From positions 558,001 through 622,000 of the forward strand of contig CAWDZG010000001.1 of NCBI GenBank assembly GCA_963806955.1: DNA of 64,000 nt, in the 5' to 3' direction. Shown in pieces: positions 1 through 9,243 of the stretch (position 1 is its first letter; every line of letters begins with the position of its first letter). Source of the stretch: Gaiellasilicea sp963806955. Lineage in GTDB: Bacteria; Actinomycetota; Thermoleophilia; Gaiellales; Gaiellaceae. Under the pieces are notes generated by a model that searched no databases, was not told where the DNA came from, and was given only the letters and a program-made list of their open reading frames with translations. The translations under genes and the position numbers were made by a program.

Positions 1-433
1 GTTGCTCCGTCTCGCCAAGCGACCGGAAACCGACCGGGTCATCCTCGACCTCCGCCACAACCCCGGCGGGGACAACACCACCTACGGCCCGCTGCTCCAG
101 GCCCTACAGGAGCTACCCGAGCGGATCGAGCTCTTCGTGCTCACCTCGCGGACGACGTTCTCGGCGGCCGAGAACCTCGCCGCCGACCTCGAGCGGGTGG
201 CACGACCGTACTTCGTCGGCGAGCCGACCGGCGGCAGCCCCAACCTCTACGGCGACTCGGCGGCGCTCCAGCTGCCCCGGAGCGGCTGGAACGCCCATGT
301 CGCGACGATCTACTGGGAGAAGAGCCGCGCGAGCGACCTCAGGAACACGATCGAGCCGGACTTCCCGGTGCGCTACACCGAGGCCGACTTCTTCGCCGGC
401 CGCGATCCCGTCCTTCGCCGCGCGCTGCCGTAA
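1..433 (+). CDS. S41 (tail-specific protease family) peptidase, C-terminal part
   Basis: This is the last ~143 residues of a gene that begins before the window; the reading frame is open from base 2 and ends at TAA 431-433. The visible part has the hallmarks of the S41 C-terminal-processing peptidase fold: a VILDLRHNPGG segment near the left edge and TSRTTFSAAENLA, whose serine fits the S41 nucleophile, then VGEPTGGSPN. S41 enzymes cut exported or periplasmic proteins near their C-termini. No PDZ domain or signal peptide is visible because the N-terminus is missing. It converges with the trypsin-like protease gene, with a shared hairpin between them. Confidence 0.8.
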   Translation, partial: LLRLAKRPETDRVILDLRHNPGGDNTTYGPLLQALQELPERIELFVLTSRTTFSAAENLAADLERVARPYFVGEPTGGSPNLYGDSAALQLPRSGWNAHVATIYWEKSRASDLRNTIEPDFPVRYTEADFFAGRDPVLRRALP

Positions 434-447
434 GGGGAGCCGGCGAG

Positions 448-480
448 GCGGAGCGAGAGAGCTTGGCTCCCTCGCTCCGC
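448..480. terminator. Inverted repeat between convergent genes, likely bidirectional terminator
   Basis: A perfect 10-bp inverted repeat (GCGGAGCGAG at 448-457, CTCGCTCCGC at 471-480) sits in the 56-nt gap between two convergent genes. It has no T-tract on either strand, so a termination role is inferred from position and stem strength. Confidence 0.5.
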
Positions 481-489
481 GACTCGCGT

Positions 490-1305
490 TCAGGGAAGCG
501 GGACGAACTGGCCGAGGAACGCACGCGCCTGAGGCGTGTCGACGCGGTAGTTCTGGTTGTTCGCATTGCACTGGCCGTTGCCGCCGCTCGTGATCGAGAG
601 GACGCGCAGCGTGCCCTGCTCGAACTGCGCCGAGCCCGAGTCGCCGAAGCAGACGCCGGACCCCGTGCCGATCCCGTGCCGCTGCTGGTTGTAGAGCAGC
701 ATCGACTTCGTCAGCCCGGTGATGATCGACGTCCCCGCCCGCCGGACGCCGTCGAACGAGAACGTGGTCGGCCCCGGCGAGTCCCAGTCCGGGACGACCC
801 CGTAGCCAACGATGTCGGCGAGCTTGAACTTGAGCGTCCCGGCGGACTTGAGCCGGTCGAGGTACCCGGCCGGCGGAAGCTGGACCGCCGGGATCCCGGC
901 GCCGACCGATCCCGCCGGCAGTAGCAGGACACCGAGGTCCTTCAGGTCGCCGAGGTCATGCCCGAAGCCCGGCATCTGGCTGAATCCGACCACCTGGATC
1001 GCACCCGCAACACCGTCGCGGCCGTCACCGTCGAAGCTCACGTACAGGTCGGACACGTCGATGAACGGCGGCGGCATGCAATGTCCCGCCGTCAGGAAGA
1101 CGTCGTGGCGGCCGTCCTTCGACCGGCCCGCGTACGAGCCGGAGCAGATCTGGCCGTCAGCGATCGGGATGCCCGTTCCCTGGAAGTCGTAGTACATCGC
1201 CCCCACGCCCGGATGGGCCGTGTCGGGAGCGCCACCCCACACAGCGAGCGCGGCCGCCGGCAGCGCCGCTGCAACCAGCAGGAAAAGCACGAGTGCCCTC
1301 TTCAT
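490..1305 (-). CDS. Secreted trypsin-like (S1 family) serine protease
   Basis: The 271-residue protein starts with a signal peptide (MKRALVLFLLVAAALPAAALA). A chymotrypsin-fold catalytic triad is readable: His75 in LTAGHC, an Asp around 117-123 in HDLGDLKDLGVLLL, and Ser223 in GDSGSAQF. Cysteines near the His and Ser loops (Cys54, Cys76, Cys219) and a late Cys could form disulfides typical of secreted S1 enzymes. It probably acts outside the cell on proteins; the substrate is unknown. It is transcribed divergently from the aminotransferase gene. Confidence 0.85.
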   Translation of the reverse strand: MKRALVLFLLVAAALPAAALAVWGGAPDTAHPGVGAMYYDFQGTGIPIADGQICSGSYAGRSKDGRHDVFLTAGHCMPPPFIDVSDLYVSFDGDGRDGVAGAIQVVGFSQMPGFGHDLGDLKDLGVLLLPAGSVGAGIPAVQLPPAGYLDRLKSAGTLKFKLADIVGYGVVPDWDSPGPTTFSFDGVRRAGTSIITGLTKSMLLYNQQRHGIGTGSGVCFGDSGSAQFEQGTLRVLSITSGGNGQCNANNQNYRVDTPQARAFLGQFVPLP

Positions 1306-1427
1306 CAGGAGCCTCCCCGGTTGGATTCGTGCTGTCGCGGGCGAACGTACGCCGACCTGGTCACGATTTCAAGCTCTGCTCGCCGGGCGGCTTCCAGCCG
1401 GGCGGCGCGCCGCGTAGGATCGGCGTC

Positions 1428-2627
1428 GTGACGGCGACCCCCGCAACGAGTCGATGGGAGGCGCTCGCGGCGGCGCGGACACGGGGCGCCGGCGACGGGA
1501 TCGCCTCCGTGCTCGCGCTGCTCGGCCGGACCGATGTGATCTCGTTCGCAGGGGGCTTCCCGGACCCGGAGACGTTTCCACGCGAGCGGGTGGCCGGGCT
1601 GCTGCAGGAGCTCGTCGCCGCGGAGGACGACACGGCGTTCCAGTACGCGCCGACTCGTGGGCTCGCGAGCGCCCTGGACGCTCTCGCGCATCGGCTGGAG
1701 ACGCTCCAAGGTCGCCGTCCGGCGGACGACGAGCTGCTGATCACGAGCGGTGCGATCGAGGCGCTCGAGCTGGTCGGCAAGTCGTTCCTCGACGCGGGCG
1801 ACGTGGTCGTCGTCGAGGGCCCGACCTATCTCGGCGCGATCCAGGCGTTTCGGAGCTTCGAGGCGGCGCTGGTCGCCGTCCCGCTGGACGAGCAGGGGCT
1901 CCAGGTGGACGACCTCGAACGACGGCTCCTCGACGGTCTGCGCCCGAAGCTCGTCTACACGATTCCGGACCATCAGAATCCGGCGGGCGTGACCCTCGCC
2001 GCGGAGCGGCGCGAGCCACTGGTGGAGCTCTCGCGCCGGTACGGCTTCCTGATCGTCGAGGACGTGGCGTACCGGGAGCTGGGCTTCGCCGAAGCCGACG
2101 TTCCGAGCCTCTGGAGCCTCGCCCCCGATGTCGTCGTGCAGACGGGCACCACCTCGAAGACGTTCTTCCCCGGCGTCCGGCTCGGCTGGGCGGTCGGCCC
2201 TGCCGACGTCTCAGCGAGGCTCGTCTCCGCCAAGCAGAACACCGATCAGTGCGCGGGCGCGCTCGGGCAGCGCCTGTTCGAGGAATCCGCGCGGCGCGGG
2301 TGGATCGAGGAGCAACTCGTCCTGTCGCGGGCTCTGTACCGGCGGAAGGCCGCGCGCATGCTGGCGGCGCTCGAGCGCTCGGCGCCGGACGGAGCCAGTT
2401 GGACACGGCCACAGGGAGGCTTCTTCACGTGGCTGACGCTGCCGGCCGGCGTCGACTCGGAGGATCTGGCACGACGGGCGGTGGAGCGAGGCGTCGGCAT
2501 CGTCCCGGGCACGCTGTTCTTCCCGGACGGTCGCGGCGCCGACTCGGTCCGCCTCTCGTTCAGCCTGGTCGACGAGGCGCTGATCGACGAGGGCGTCGAG
2601 CGGCTCGGAGCGCTACTGACCCCCTGA
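1428..2627 (+). CDS. PLP-dependent aminotransferase, class I/II (2-aminoadipate / MocR-like type)
   Basis: This fold-type I aminotransferase transfers amino groups between an amino acid and a 2-oxoacid. The frame opens at 1293, but I choose GTG 1428, giving 399 residues, because earlier starts overlap the divergent protease promoter and add a low-complexity tail. Visible family features are ISFAGGFPDPETFP at the N-terminus, YAPTRGL, the PLP-contact segment IPDHQNPAGVTL, and TGTTSKTFFPGVRLGW containing the Schiff-base lysine. The pattern fits the LysN / 2-aminoadipate aminotransferase group, which often has broad specificity. It is not next to a lysine pathway here, so the substrate is open. 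Confidence 0.85.
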   Translation: MTATPATSRWEALAAARTRGAGDGIASVLALLGRTDVISFAGGFPDPETFPRERVAGLLQELVAAEDDTAFQYAPTRGLASALDALAHRLETLQGRRPADDELLITSGAIEALELVGKSFLDAGDVVVVEGPTYLGAIQAFRSFEAALVAVPLDEQGLQVDDLERRLLDGLRPKLVYTIPDHQNPAGVTLAAERREPLVELSRRYGFLIVEDVAYRELGFAEADVPSLWSLAPDVVVQTGTTSKTFFPGVRLGWAVGPADVSARLVSAKQNTDQCAGALGQRLFEESARRGWIEEQLVLSRALYRRKAARMLAALERSAPDGASWTRPQGGFFTWLTLPAGVDSEDLARRAVERGVGIVPGTLFFPDGRGADSVRLSFSLVDEALIDEGVERLGALLTP

Positions 2628-2643
2628 GCGGCCGTGCGCTCGT

Positions 2644-3673
2644 TCAGCTCGACCTGGCGAGCTCCTCCATGTCTGCGGTGTAGCGGCCCGCGACCGCGGC
2701 GCTGTTGCAGCGCGCGCGCAGCGCGAGCTGCGCCTGGCCGGCCTCGACGTTCGCCGCGTCGCCGCCCCACGCCGCGATCGCCGGCGCCTGCAGCGCGCGG
2801 CCGTAGGAGAAGGAGAGCGCCCACGGCTGGGGGCCGTGCGAGTTGATCGCGTTCAGGTTCGCACTCGCCTGCTCGTCCGACTGGCCGCCGGAGAGGAAGA
2901 CGATCCCGGGCACGGCCGCCGGCACCGTCTCGTGGAAGCACTTCAGCGTCCACTCCGCCACCTCCGTCGGCGCTCGCCTGCGTCGCGCAGCCCTTGCCGG
3001 AGATGACCATGTTCGGCTTGAGCAGGATCCCCTGCAGGTCGACGCGCTGGTGGTAGAGCTCGTCGAAGACCTTGTGCAGCGTCCGCTTCGTCGCCCGGTA
3101 GCAGGTCTCGATGTCGTTGTCGGCGTCCATCAGCACCTCGGGCTCGACGATCGGGACGATCCCCTGCTCCTGGCAGAGCGCCGCGTACCGGGCGAGCGCG
3201 TGCGCGTTCGCCTCGATGCAGTACGCGGTCGGGATCCCGTCGCCGATCGTGATCACGGCGCGCCACTTGGCGAAGCGGGCGCCGAGGCCGCGGTACTCCT
3301 CGAGCCGCTCGCGCAGGCCGTCGAGACCCTCGGTCACCTTCTCGCCCGGTGCGCCGGCGAGATCCTTCGCGCCGGTGTCGACCTTGATCCCGGGGACGAT
3401 CCCCTTGCCCGAGAGCAGCTCCGAGAAGCTGGTCCCGTCGGCGGAGCTCTGCCGCAGCGTCTCGTCGAAGAGGATCACACCGCTGACGTACTGCTCGAGG
3501 TCGGGCGTCGTGAAGAGCAGGTCGCGGTAGGCGCGCCGGTTCTCCTCGGTCGACTCGAGCGAGATCGAGTCGAAGCGCTTCTTGATCGTCCCCGAGCTCT
3601 CGTCGGCGGCGAGGATCCCCTTGTCGTCGGCGACGAGCGCCTTCGCGGTCTCATGCAGCTCAGTGGCTGCCAT
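2644..3673 (-). CDS. fba: Fructose-bisphosphate aldolase class I (frameshifted)
   Basis: Class I aldolase interconverts fructose-1,6-bisphosphate with dihydroxyacetone phosphate and glyceraldehyde-3-phosphate. The N-terminal ~240 residues include GILAADESSGTIKKRFD and ILLKPNMV, whose lysine is the Schiff-base residue. The rest (EWTLKCFHETVPAAVPGIVFL, LSGGQSDEQA, ADMEELARSS) is in another frame. Removing one base near 2962-2965 (GACGGAGG read as GACGAGG) restores about 342 residues, the normal family length. The gene overlaps glpX by 14 nt and is co-transcribed with it, a gluconeogenic pair. A sequencing error is more likely than a real null. Confidence 0.88.
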
Positions 3674-4658
3674 CGCGGTCTCCTTTCATCAGGCTTCGGA
3701 CTTTCTCGGAAGGGTGGTAGGCGGCGATCTGGCGCACCGTGCCGGAGCGCGAGCGCATCACGATCGACTCGGTCTCGACGCCGCTGCCGCTGACGCGGAC
3801 GCCGCGCAGCAGCGCGCCGCTCGTGACGCCGGTGGCGGCGACGAAGACGTCGCTGCCCGCGACGAGGTCGTCGGCGGTGAGGACGCGGTCGAGGTCGTAC
3901 CCGGTATCGAGCAGCTTTTGCCGCTCCTCGTCCGAGCGCGGCCAGAGCTTGCCCTGGATCTCGCCGCCGAGGCACTTGATCGCGGCGGCGGAGATGACGC
4001 CCTCGGGCGTGCCGCCGATCCCCATCAGCATGTCGACGCCCGCGAACGCGCGCGAGGCGGCGATCGAGGGGGCGACATCGCCGTCGCGGATCAGGTTCAC
4101 GCGCGCGCCCGCCTCGCGCAACTCGCGGATCAGGCCCTCGTGGCGCTCGCGCTCGAGCACGATCACCGTCACCTCGCTCACGTCGAGGCCCTTTGCCTTC
4201 GCGACCGCGCGGACGTTCTCGGCCGGCGACTTGTCGATGTCGATCGAGCCCGCGGCCTCCGGCCCGACGGCGATCTTGTCCATGTAGAGCGCCGCGCCCG
4301 GGTCGAACATCGTCCCCCGCTCGGCGACGGCGATCACGGCGATCGCGTTCGGCTGGCCGAGCGCGGTCAGGCGGGTGCCTTCGAGCGGGTCGACGGCGAC
4401 GTCGACGGCCGGCCCGGTGCCGTCGCCGACCTCCTCGCCGTTGTAGAGCATCGGCGCCTCGTCCTTCTCCCCCTCGCCGATCACGACGGTGCCGTTCATG
4501 CGCACGGTGTCGAGCACGAGGCGCATCGCGTCGACCGCGGCGCCGTCGGCCTTCTCCTTCTCGCCGCGCCCGACCCAGCCGGACGCAGCGAGCGCGGCCG
4601 CCTCGGTGACGCGGACGAGCTCGAGGGCGAGGTTGCGGTCGGGGGCTTCGGGGCTCAT
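3660..4658 (-). CDS. glpX: Fructose-1,6-bisphosphatase, class II (GlpX)
   Basis: The 332-residue protein hydrolyses fructose-1,6-bisphosphate to fructose-6-phosphate, the committed step of gluconeogenesis. It carries the GlpX metal/substrate motifs GEGEKDEAPMLYNGE and VDPLEGT, then GGTPEGV and a C-terminal VASGSDVFVAATGVTSG-like segment (seen as AGSDVFVAATGVTSG). It lies directly upstream of the class I aldolase gene with a 14-nt overlap, so the two consecutive gluconeogenic steps are translated together. Confidence 0.93.
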   Translation of the reverse strand: MSPEAPDRNLALELVRVTEAAALAASGWVGRGEKEKADGAAVDAMRLVLDTVRMNGTVVIGEGEKDEAPMLYNGEEVGDGTGPAVDVAVDPLEGTRLTALGQPNAIAVIAVAERGTMFDPGAALYMDKIAVGPEAAGSIDIDKSPAENVRAVAKAKGLDVSEVTVIVLERERHEGLIRELREAGARVNLIRDGDVAPSIAASRAFAGVDMLMGIGGTPEGVISAAAIKCLGGEIQGKLWPRSDEERQKLLDTGYDLDRVLTADDLVAGSDVFVAATGVTSGALLRGVRVSGSGVETESIVMRSRSGTVRQIAAYHPSEKVRSLMKGDRDGSH

Positions 4659-4739
4659 GCGCCGCGAATCCTATGCTCACCGCTGAGATGCGGTCGCGGC
4701 GGCCGTCTGAAGGGTGAAACCGATGCGAGGAGGCAGGGA

Positions 4740-5156
4740 ATGGACTTCAAGCTCGAGCTCGTGCTGATCCCGGTGACCGACGTCGATCGCGCCAAGGAGT
4801 TCTACGTCGAGCAGTGTGGGTTCAACCTCGACGTCGACCACCAGCCGAGCACGGAGTTCCGGGTCGTGCAGATCACGCCGCCCGGCTCGGCCTGCTCGCT
4901 GACGATCGGCGTCGGCCTCACGACGGCGGCGCCCGGCTCCTACCGCGGCACGCACCTCGTCGTCACCGACATCGAGGCGGCGCGCGCCGAGCTCACGGGC
5001 CGCGGCGTCGAGGTCGGCGAGATCCGGCACATGACGCCGTCCGGCTGGCAACCGGGCGTCGATCCCGAGCACGGCGACTACGCGTCGTTCGCCGACTTCG
5101 CCGACCCGGACGGGAACACGTGGGTGCTGCAGGAAGCGAGGCGCGAGGGCGCCTAA
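4740..5156 (+). CDS. VOC (glyoxalase/bleomycin resistance fold) protein
   Basis: This 138-residue protein has the vicinal oxygen chelate pattern: LVLIPVTDVDRAKEFYVEQCGF at the start and FADPDGNTWVLQEA at the end, with the conserved glutamine-glutamate-type metal end. ATG 4740 is preceded by AGGAGG a few bases upstream, which fixes the start. VOC proteins include glyoxalases, dioxygenases and resistance proteins; nothing here fixes the substrate. It converges with argS with only three bases between stop codons. Confidence 0.8.
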   Translation: MDFKLELVLIPVTDVDRAKEFYVEQCGFNLDVDHQPSTEFRVVQITPPGSACSLTIGVGLTTAAPGSYRGTHLVVTDIEAARAELTGRGVEVGEIRHMTPSGWQPGVDPEHGDYASFADFADPDGNTWVLQEARREGA

Positions 5157-5159
5157 GGC

Positions 5160-6684
5160 TCACATCCGGTCGGGTGCGTCGACCCCGATCAGGTCGAGGC
5201 AGCGCGCGATCACGGACTTCGTCGCGGTGACGAGGCCGAGCCGGAACGCCTGCTCGTCCGTCCCGAGCACCTTGTGGTGGTGGTAGAAGCGGTGGAAGTC
5301 GTCGGCGACGCGGATCGCGTACGTCGGGATCGCGTGCGGGCCGCGCCGCTCCGTCGCCTCCGCGACGACCGCGGGGAACTCGGCCAGGCGCTTGATCAGG
5401 TCGCGCTCCTCCCCGGCGATCTCGCCGGGCGGCTCGGCGGCCGCGACCCGGCCCCTCGGCGTTGCGGAGGATCCCGGCGATCCGCGCGTGCGCGTACTGG
5501 ACGTAGTAGACGGGGTTCTTCTGGCTCTTCTCCGCCGCGAGGTCGACGTCGATCTCGATCGCCTGGTCGTGCCCGCGCGAGACGAGGTACCAGCGCGTCG
5601 CGTCCACCCCCACCTCGTCGAGCAGCTCGTCGAGCATGACGACGTCGCCGCGGCGTTTCGACATCTTGGCGGCCTCGCCGCCGCGGGTCAGGTGCACGAG
5701 CTGATAGAGCAGCACCTCGACGCGCTCGGGGTCGTAGCCGAGCATCCGCGCCACCGCGGCGTACCAGTTGCGCGTGCCGTGGTGGTCGGCGCCGAGCACG
5801 TAGAGCGCCCGGTCGAAGCCGCGGTCGAGCTTGTCGGCGAGGTAGACGACGTCCGCAGCGCGGTAGGTCGGTACGCCCGTCTCCGAGCGAATGAGGACGC
5901 GATCGTCCTCGTCGCCGTACGCGGAGGAGCGCGCCCAGACGGCCCCGTCCTTCTCGTAGGTGTCGAGGCGCGGCAGGTACTCGCCCAGCCGGCGCTCGAG
6001 CTCGCTCTGCTTCGCCCACGAGTCGAAGTGGATCCGGAACCGCTCCATCGTCTCCTCGATCCGGCGCAGCATCTGGGGCACGGGATCGTCCGGGAGCTGG
6101 GCCAGGTCGGCGATGTAGGCGCCGTGGTAGCCGTCCTCGGGCGGCTCCTCCCCGCGCCGGCGGGCCTCGACGGAGGCACGGAAGCGCTCCATCTGGGCGC
6201 CCGCGTCGTTGTAGTAGTACTCGCGCTCCACCTCGTGCCCGGCGAAGGCGAGGAGCCTGCTGACGCCATCGCCGTAGGCGCCGTTCCGGGCGGAGGCGAC
6301 CGTGACCGGGCCGGTCGGATTGGCCGAGACCAGCTCCACCTGCACGCGCTCGCGCGTCGGCGCCGAGCCGCCGCCGTAGCCGTCGCCCGCCGCGAGCATC
6401 TCTGCCAGCGCGTCGCGGTACCAGGCGGCCGCGAGCCAGAGATTGACGAAACCGGGGCCGGCGATCTCGGCCCGGTCGACGTCCGGCAGCGCCGTCGCCT
6501 GCTCGACGAGCTGCTCGGCGATCGCCCGCGGCGACTGCTTGCGCGCGCCGGCGAGCCGCATCGCCACGTTCGTCGCATAGTCGCCGTGCGCGGCGTCACC
6601 GGGCCGCTCGAGCGCGACCTCCGCGCCGGCTGCCGCGCCCAGCGCCGCCTCGAGCCGACCGATCACCTCTGGGTTCGCTGCCAC
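5160..6684 (-). CDS. argS: Arginyl-tRNA synthetase (frameshifted near its C-terminus)
   Basis: Class I synthetase charging tRNA-Arg. Visible motifs are VELVSANPTGPVTVASARNG (HIGH-like region reads ASARNG), YNDAGAQM, GADHHGTRNW and AAKMSKRRGD, the KMSKS-like loop. After ILRNAEGP the frame is lost. Removing one base in the G-run near 5446-5455 continues into VAAAEPPGEIAGEERDLIKR and ends RLGLVTATKSVIARCLDLIG-VDAPDRM, the expected anticodon-binding end, with stop at 5160-5162. Start is GTG 6684. As argS is essential, the frameshift is almost surely an assembly or sequencing error. It is divergent from the DUF3467 gene across 17 bp. Confidence 0.92.
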
Positions 6685-6701
6685 CGCGGTATCGTACGGG
6701 C

Positions 6702-7010
6702 GTGGACGACTCCGACTCCGAGTCCGGCGCGGAGCGCCAGCTCAACATCCAGATCGGCGAGGACCAGCTCGTCGGCACCTACGCGAACTTCGCGAACATC
6801 TCCTTCTCCGACTACGAGTTCACGGTCACGTTCGCGCGCATCGACCACGAGGTCTCGGACGGCGACATCCCCGGAGTCGTCGTCTCGCGCGTGAACATGT
6901 CCGCGAAGTTCGCCAAGGAGCTGCTCGACGCGCTGAACGACTCGTGGTCGAAGTACGCGACCGTTCGCGGGATCCAGAACCTCCCCGAAGCTCCGCCCCG
7001 AAACAGCTAG
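6702..7010 (+). CDS. DUF3467 family protein
   Basis: This 102-residue protein matches the DUF3467 pattern: LVGTYANFANISFSDYEF followed by a charged helix (MSAKFAKELLDALNDSWSKY). The family is small, cytosolic and conserved, with no established biochemical function. GTG 6702 is used because the argS start is only 17 bp away on the other strand. The next gene follows after 18 nt, so the two are probably co-transcribed. Confidence 0.75.
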   Translation: MDDSDSESGAERQLNIQIGEDQLVGTYANFANISFSDYEFTVTFARIDHEVSDGDIPGVVVSRVNMSAKFAKELLDALNDSWSKYATVRGIQNLPEAPPRNS

Positions 7011-7028
7011 ACGCCTGGCCGGTCGCCC

Positions 7029-7754
7029 GTGAAAGTCGCTGTCCTCTCGGACGTCCACTCCAACCTGCACGCGCTCGAGGCGGTGCTGGCGGAGATCGAC
7101 GCGGGCGGGTTCGACGCGATCTGGTTCCTCGGCGACCTCGTCGGCTACGGCCCGCGACCGAACGAGTGTGCGGCGCTGCTGCAGGAGCGCGCCGCGATCT
7201 GCCTCGCCGGCAACCACGACCTCGTCGTGCTGGGAAAGATCTCGCTGGCGACCTTCGCAGGTGAAGCCGGCGCCGCCGCAGCCTGGACCCGCACGGTGCT
7301 CGACGAGCCCGCCAGAGCCTTCCTCGACTCGCTGTCGCCGTCGGCCGTGGCTCCGGACGCCGAGCTCTTCCACGGCAGCCCGCGCGACCCCGTCTGGGAC
7401 TACGTGCTCACGGACGAGGCGGCGCGCGAAAGCTTCGCGCAGACGACGGCGCCGCTCGTGCTCGTCGGCCACAGCCACGTCGCGCTCGAGCTCTCGAACG
7501 GGCTCGAGCTCCGCGGCGGCCAGGCGGCGGCCGGGACGACCGTCGAGCTCGGCGGCGTCCGCCGTCTGCTCAACCCCGGCTCGGTCGGCCAGCCGCGCGA
7601 CGGCGACCGCCGCGCCGCCTGGCTCGAGATTGACAAGGGCTCGGGCCGGGCAACCTTCCGACGTACCGACTATCCGGTCGAGCGGACACAGGCCGAGATG
7701 CGCGAGGCAGGGCTTCCCGAAGTTCTGGCGGTGCGTCTCGCGCACGGCGTCTGA
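7029..7754 (+). CDS. Calcineurin-like metallophosphoesterase (YfcE/MJ0936-like)
   Basis: A 241-residue two-metal phosphoesterase. The five metal-binding blocks are visible: VLSDVHSNLHAL (D-x-H), FLGDLVGYG (GD-x2-G), LAGNHD (GNHD), FHGSPRD and LVGHSHV (GH-x-H). PGSVGQPRDGDRRAAW near the end is characteristic of the YfcE-type subgroup, which hydrolyses phosphodiesters in vitro. The natural substrate is unknown. It lies in a plus-strand run with the DUF3467 gene and the helical-protein gene. Confidence 0.85.
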   Translation: MKVAVLSDVHSNLHALEAVLAEIDAGGFDAIWFLGDLVGYGPRPNECAALLQERAAICLAGNHDLVVLGKISLATFAGEAGAAAAWTRTVLDEPARAFLDSLSPSAVAPDAELFHGSPRDPVWDYVLTDEAARESFAQTTAPLVLVGHSHVALELSNGLELRGGQAAAGTTVELGGVRRLLNPGSVGQPRDGDRRAAWLEIDKGSGRATFRRTDYPVERTQAEMREAGLPEVLAVRLAHGV

Positions 7755-7779
7755 CCCGGCCCTGACGAAACGGAGCACG

Positions 7780-8268
7780 ATGGCGGAACTGACGAACATG
7801 GAGACGAAGCTCGGCGAGGTGATCGGCCTCGCGATGGCCGCTCAGGCCGCGACCGAGCGGGTCGAGAAGCTGACCACGAACGGGAAGCTGCGCAAGCAGC
7901 TGAAGACGATGCGCCAGGAAGCCGCGAAGGCCGAGAAGGACGGGACTGCGGTCGCCGCGTCGATCGACGGCAAGAAGGGCAAGATCCTCGCCGAGGCGCG
8001 CGCGGTGAAGACGAAGGGCGCGACCATGATGAAGACCTATCTCGAGCGCGGCTCGGACGAGCTCGACGGCTACGAGTTCCTGACGATGGCGGAAGCCGGC
8101 GAGGTCGGGCACTGGAGCGTGCTGCAGCAGCTGAACAAGCAGGCCAAGCACCCGGGTGTGCGCGACCTGATCAAGGTGCAGCTGCCGATCCAGAAGCGCC
8201 ACCTCAAGGACGTGATGGCGACGAGCCTCGAGCTCGCCGCCAAGGAGGACGCGAACGCTGCGGCGTAG
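7780..8268 (+). CDS. All-helical conserved protein, possibly ferritin-like fold
   Basis: I do not recognise a named family. The 162-residue product is lysine- and alanine-rich, predicted almost entirely helical and without signal peptide or membrane segments. The second half has carboxylates and histidines spaced along helices (FLTMAEAGEVGHWSVLQQLN, then IQKRHLKD), which could be a ferritin-like four-helix bundle, but the metal ligands are not certain. ATG 7780 is the first good start. Its stop overlaps the start region of the lipoprotein gene. Confidence 0.6.
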   Translation: MAELTNMETKLGEVIGLAMAAQAATERVEKLTTNGKLRKQLKTMRQEAAKAEKDGTAVAASIDGKKGKILAEARAVKTKGATMMKTYLERGSDELDGYEFLTMAEAGEVGHWSVLQQLNKQAKHPGVRDLIKVQLPIQKRHLKDVMATSLELAAKEDANAAA

Positions 8269-8617
8269 CGGCGCGCTCGCGCTTGCCTGCGCGCTCCTCG
8301 CCGCCGGCTGCGGCGGCGGCGAGGAGCCCGGCCTCCCGGGCGAGCTCGCGGCCGAGCTCGCGTCGCTGACCGACACGACCGCCGGGCACCTCGAGGCCGA
8401 GGCGTACTGCGAGGCGGCCGCGGACGCGGGCGTGCTCCACGAGCGGTCGATCCGGGCGATCAACGACGGTCGCGTCCCGGAGCGCCTGCAGGAGGAGCTG
8501 CTCGGCTCCGTCAACGCGCTCGTCGAAGGGATCTCCTGCACGCCGCCCGGCGCCGCCGACGGCGCCGAGAAGGACGCTCGGGCGCTGGCGGAGTGGTTGC
8601 GTGTCGAGGCCGACTAG
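8258..8617 (+). CDS. Small putative lipoprotein, probable CTG start
   Basis: The frame ending at TAG 8615-8617 extends upstream through a clear lipoprotein signal, LALACALLAAGC, followed by a Gly/Glu linker and a helical domain. No ATG, GTG or TTG precedes the lipobox before the in-frame stop at 8213. A strong ribosome site AAGGAGG (8242-8248) lies 9 nt before CTG 8258, giving MRRSGALALACALLAAGC. About 119 residues, function unknown, presumably anchored to the outer face of the membrane. Its stop interlocks with that of the sigma factor gene (CTAG). If translation starts downstream of the lipobox, the leader is lost. Confidence 0.55.
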   Translation: MRRSGALALACALLAAGCGGGEEPGLPGELAAELASLTDTTAGHLEAEAYCEAAADAGVLHERSIRAINDGRVPERLQEELLGSVNALVEGISCTPPGAADGAEKDARALAEWLRVEAD

Positions 8618-9204
8618 GCGAGCGCCGGCTCGGCAGGCTGCTCGCCCGTCGTGCCGAAGGTGATGCCCTCGCGGGCGAGCGCCACCTGGACGTCCTCGCG
8701 AGCCTTGTAGATCCGCCACTTGACCGTGGCCAGCGTCACCTCGAGCGAGTCGGCGATCTCGGTGTAGGAGAGGCCGACGACGTCGCGGAGCAGGAGCGCC
8801 ATCTTCAGGTCGACGCTGAGCGCCTCGACGGCGCGCCAGACCGCGTCGATCGCCTCGACCCGCTCGAACGGCGCGTCGACCACCTCGAGCGGCGGGATGT
8901 CCTCGAGGTTCACGACCGAACGCGGGCGTCGCTCGAGCGCGCGCAGCTCGTCGAGCACACGATTCTTCGTCACCTGGAAGAGCCAGGTCGTGAAGCGGCA
9001 GCGGAGCGAGAAGTTCGGCAGCCCCTGGTAGACGCGGAGGAAGACCTCCTGGGTGAGATCCTCGGCGAGGGAGCGGTCGCCGACCAGTCTCAGCACGTAG
9101 TTGAACACCGGCAGCTCGTACGCGCGGACGATGAGCGAGAACGCTCGCTCATCTCCTCGCTGAGCCTTCCGCAGGACGCCGAGATCAGGCTGGGGCAGCG
9201 ACAA
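8614..9204 (-). CDS. ECF-type RNA polymerase sigma factor (sigma-70 family)
   Basis: This 196-residue protein has region 2 (AFSLIVRAYELPVFNYVLRL, LAEDLTQEVFLRVYQ, RFTTWLFQVTKNRVLDELRA) and region 4 (VDLKMALLLRDVVGLSYTEIA, VTLATVKWRIYKARE). It directs RNA polymerase to a specific promoter set. No anti-sigma gene is adjacent in the expected position. It lies 39 nt downstream of gpmI on the same strand, so it may be read from the glycolytic transcript. Confidence 0.9.
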   Translation of the reverse strand: MSLPQPDLGVLRKAQRGDERAFSLIVRAYELPVFNYVLRLVGDRSLAEDLTQEVFLRVYQGLPNFSLRCRFTTWLFQVTKNRVLDELRALERRPRSVVNLEDIPPLEVVDAPFERVEAIDAVWRAVEALSVDLKMALLLRDVVGLSYTEIADSLEVTLATVKWRIYKAREDVQVALAREGITFGTTGEQPAEPALA

Positions 9205-9243
9205 GTGGGGCCGAGTATAGCGCCGGTTCGCCGAAAAGGAAGC

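Noticed and set aside
1293..1427. Longer N-terminus for the aminotransferase
   Set aside because: It overlaps the divergent protease start and has no family similarity; GTG 1428 gives the normal length.
2902..6684. fba and argS as true pseudogenes
   Set aside because: One-base repairs restore full-length, well conserved proteins and several essential genes share the same type of lesion, so sequence error is more likely.
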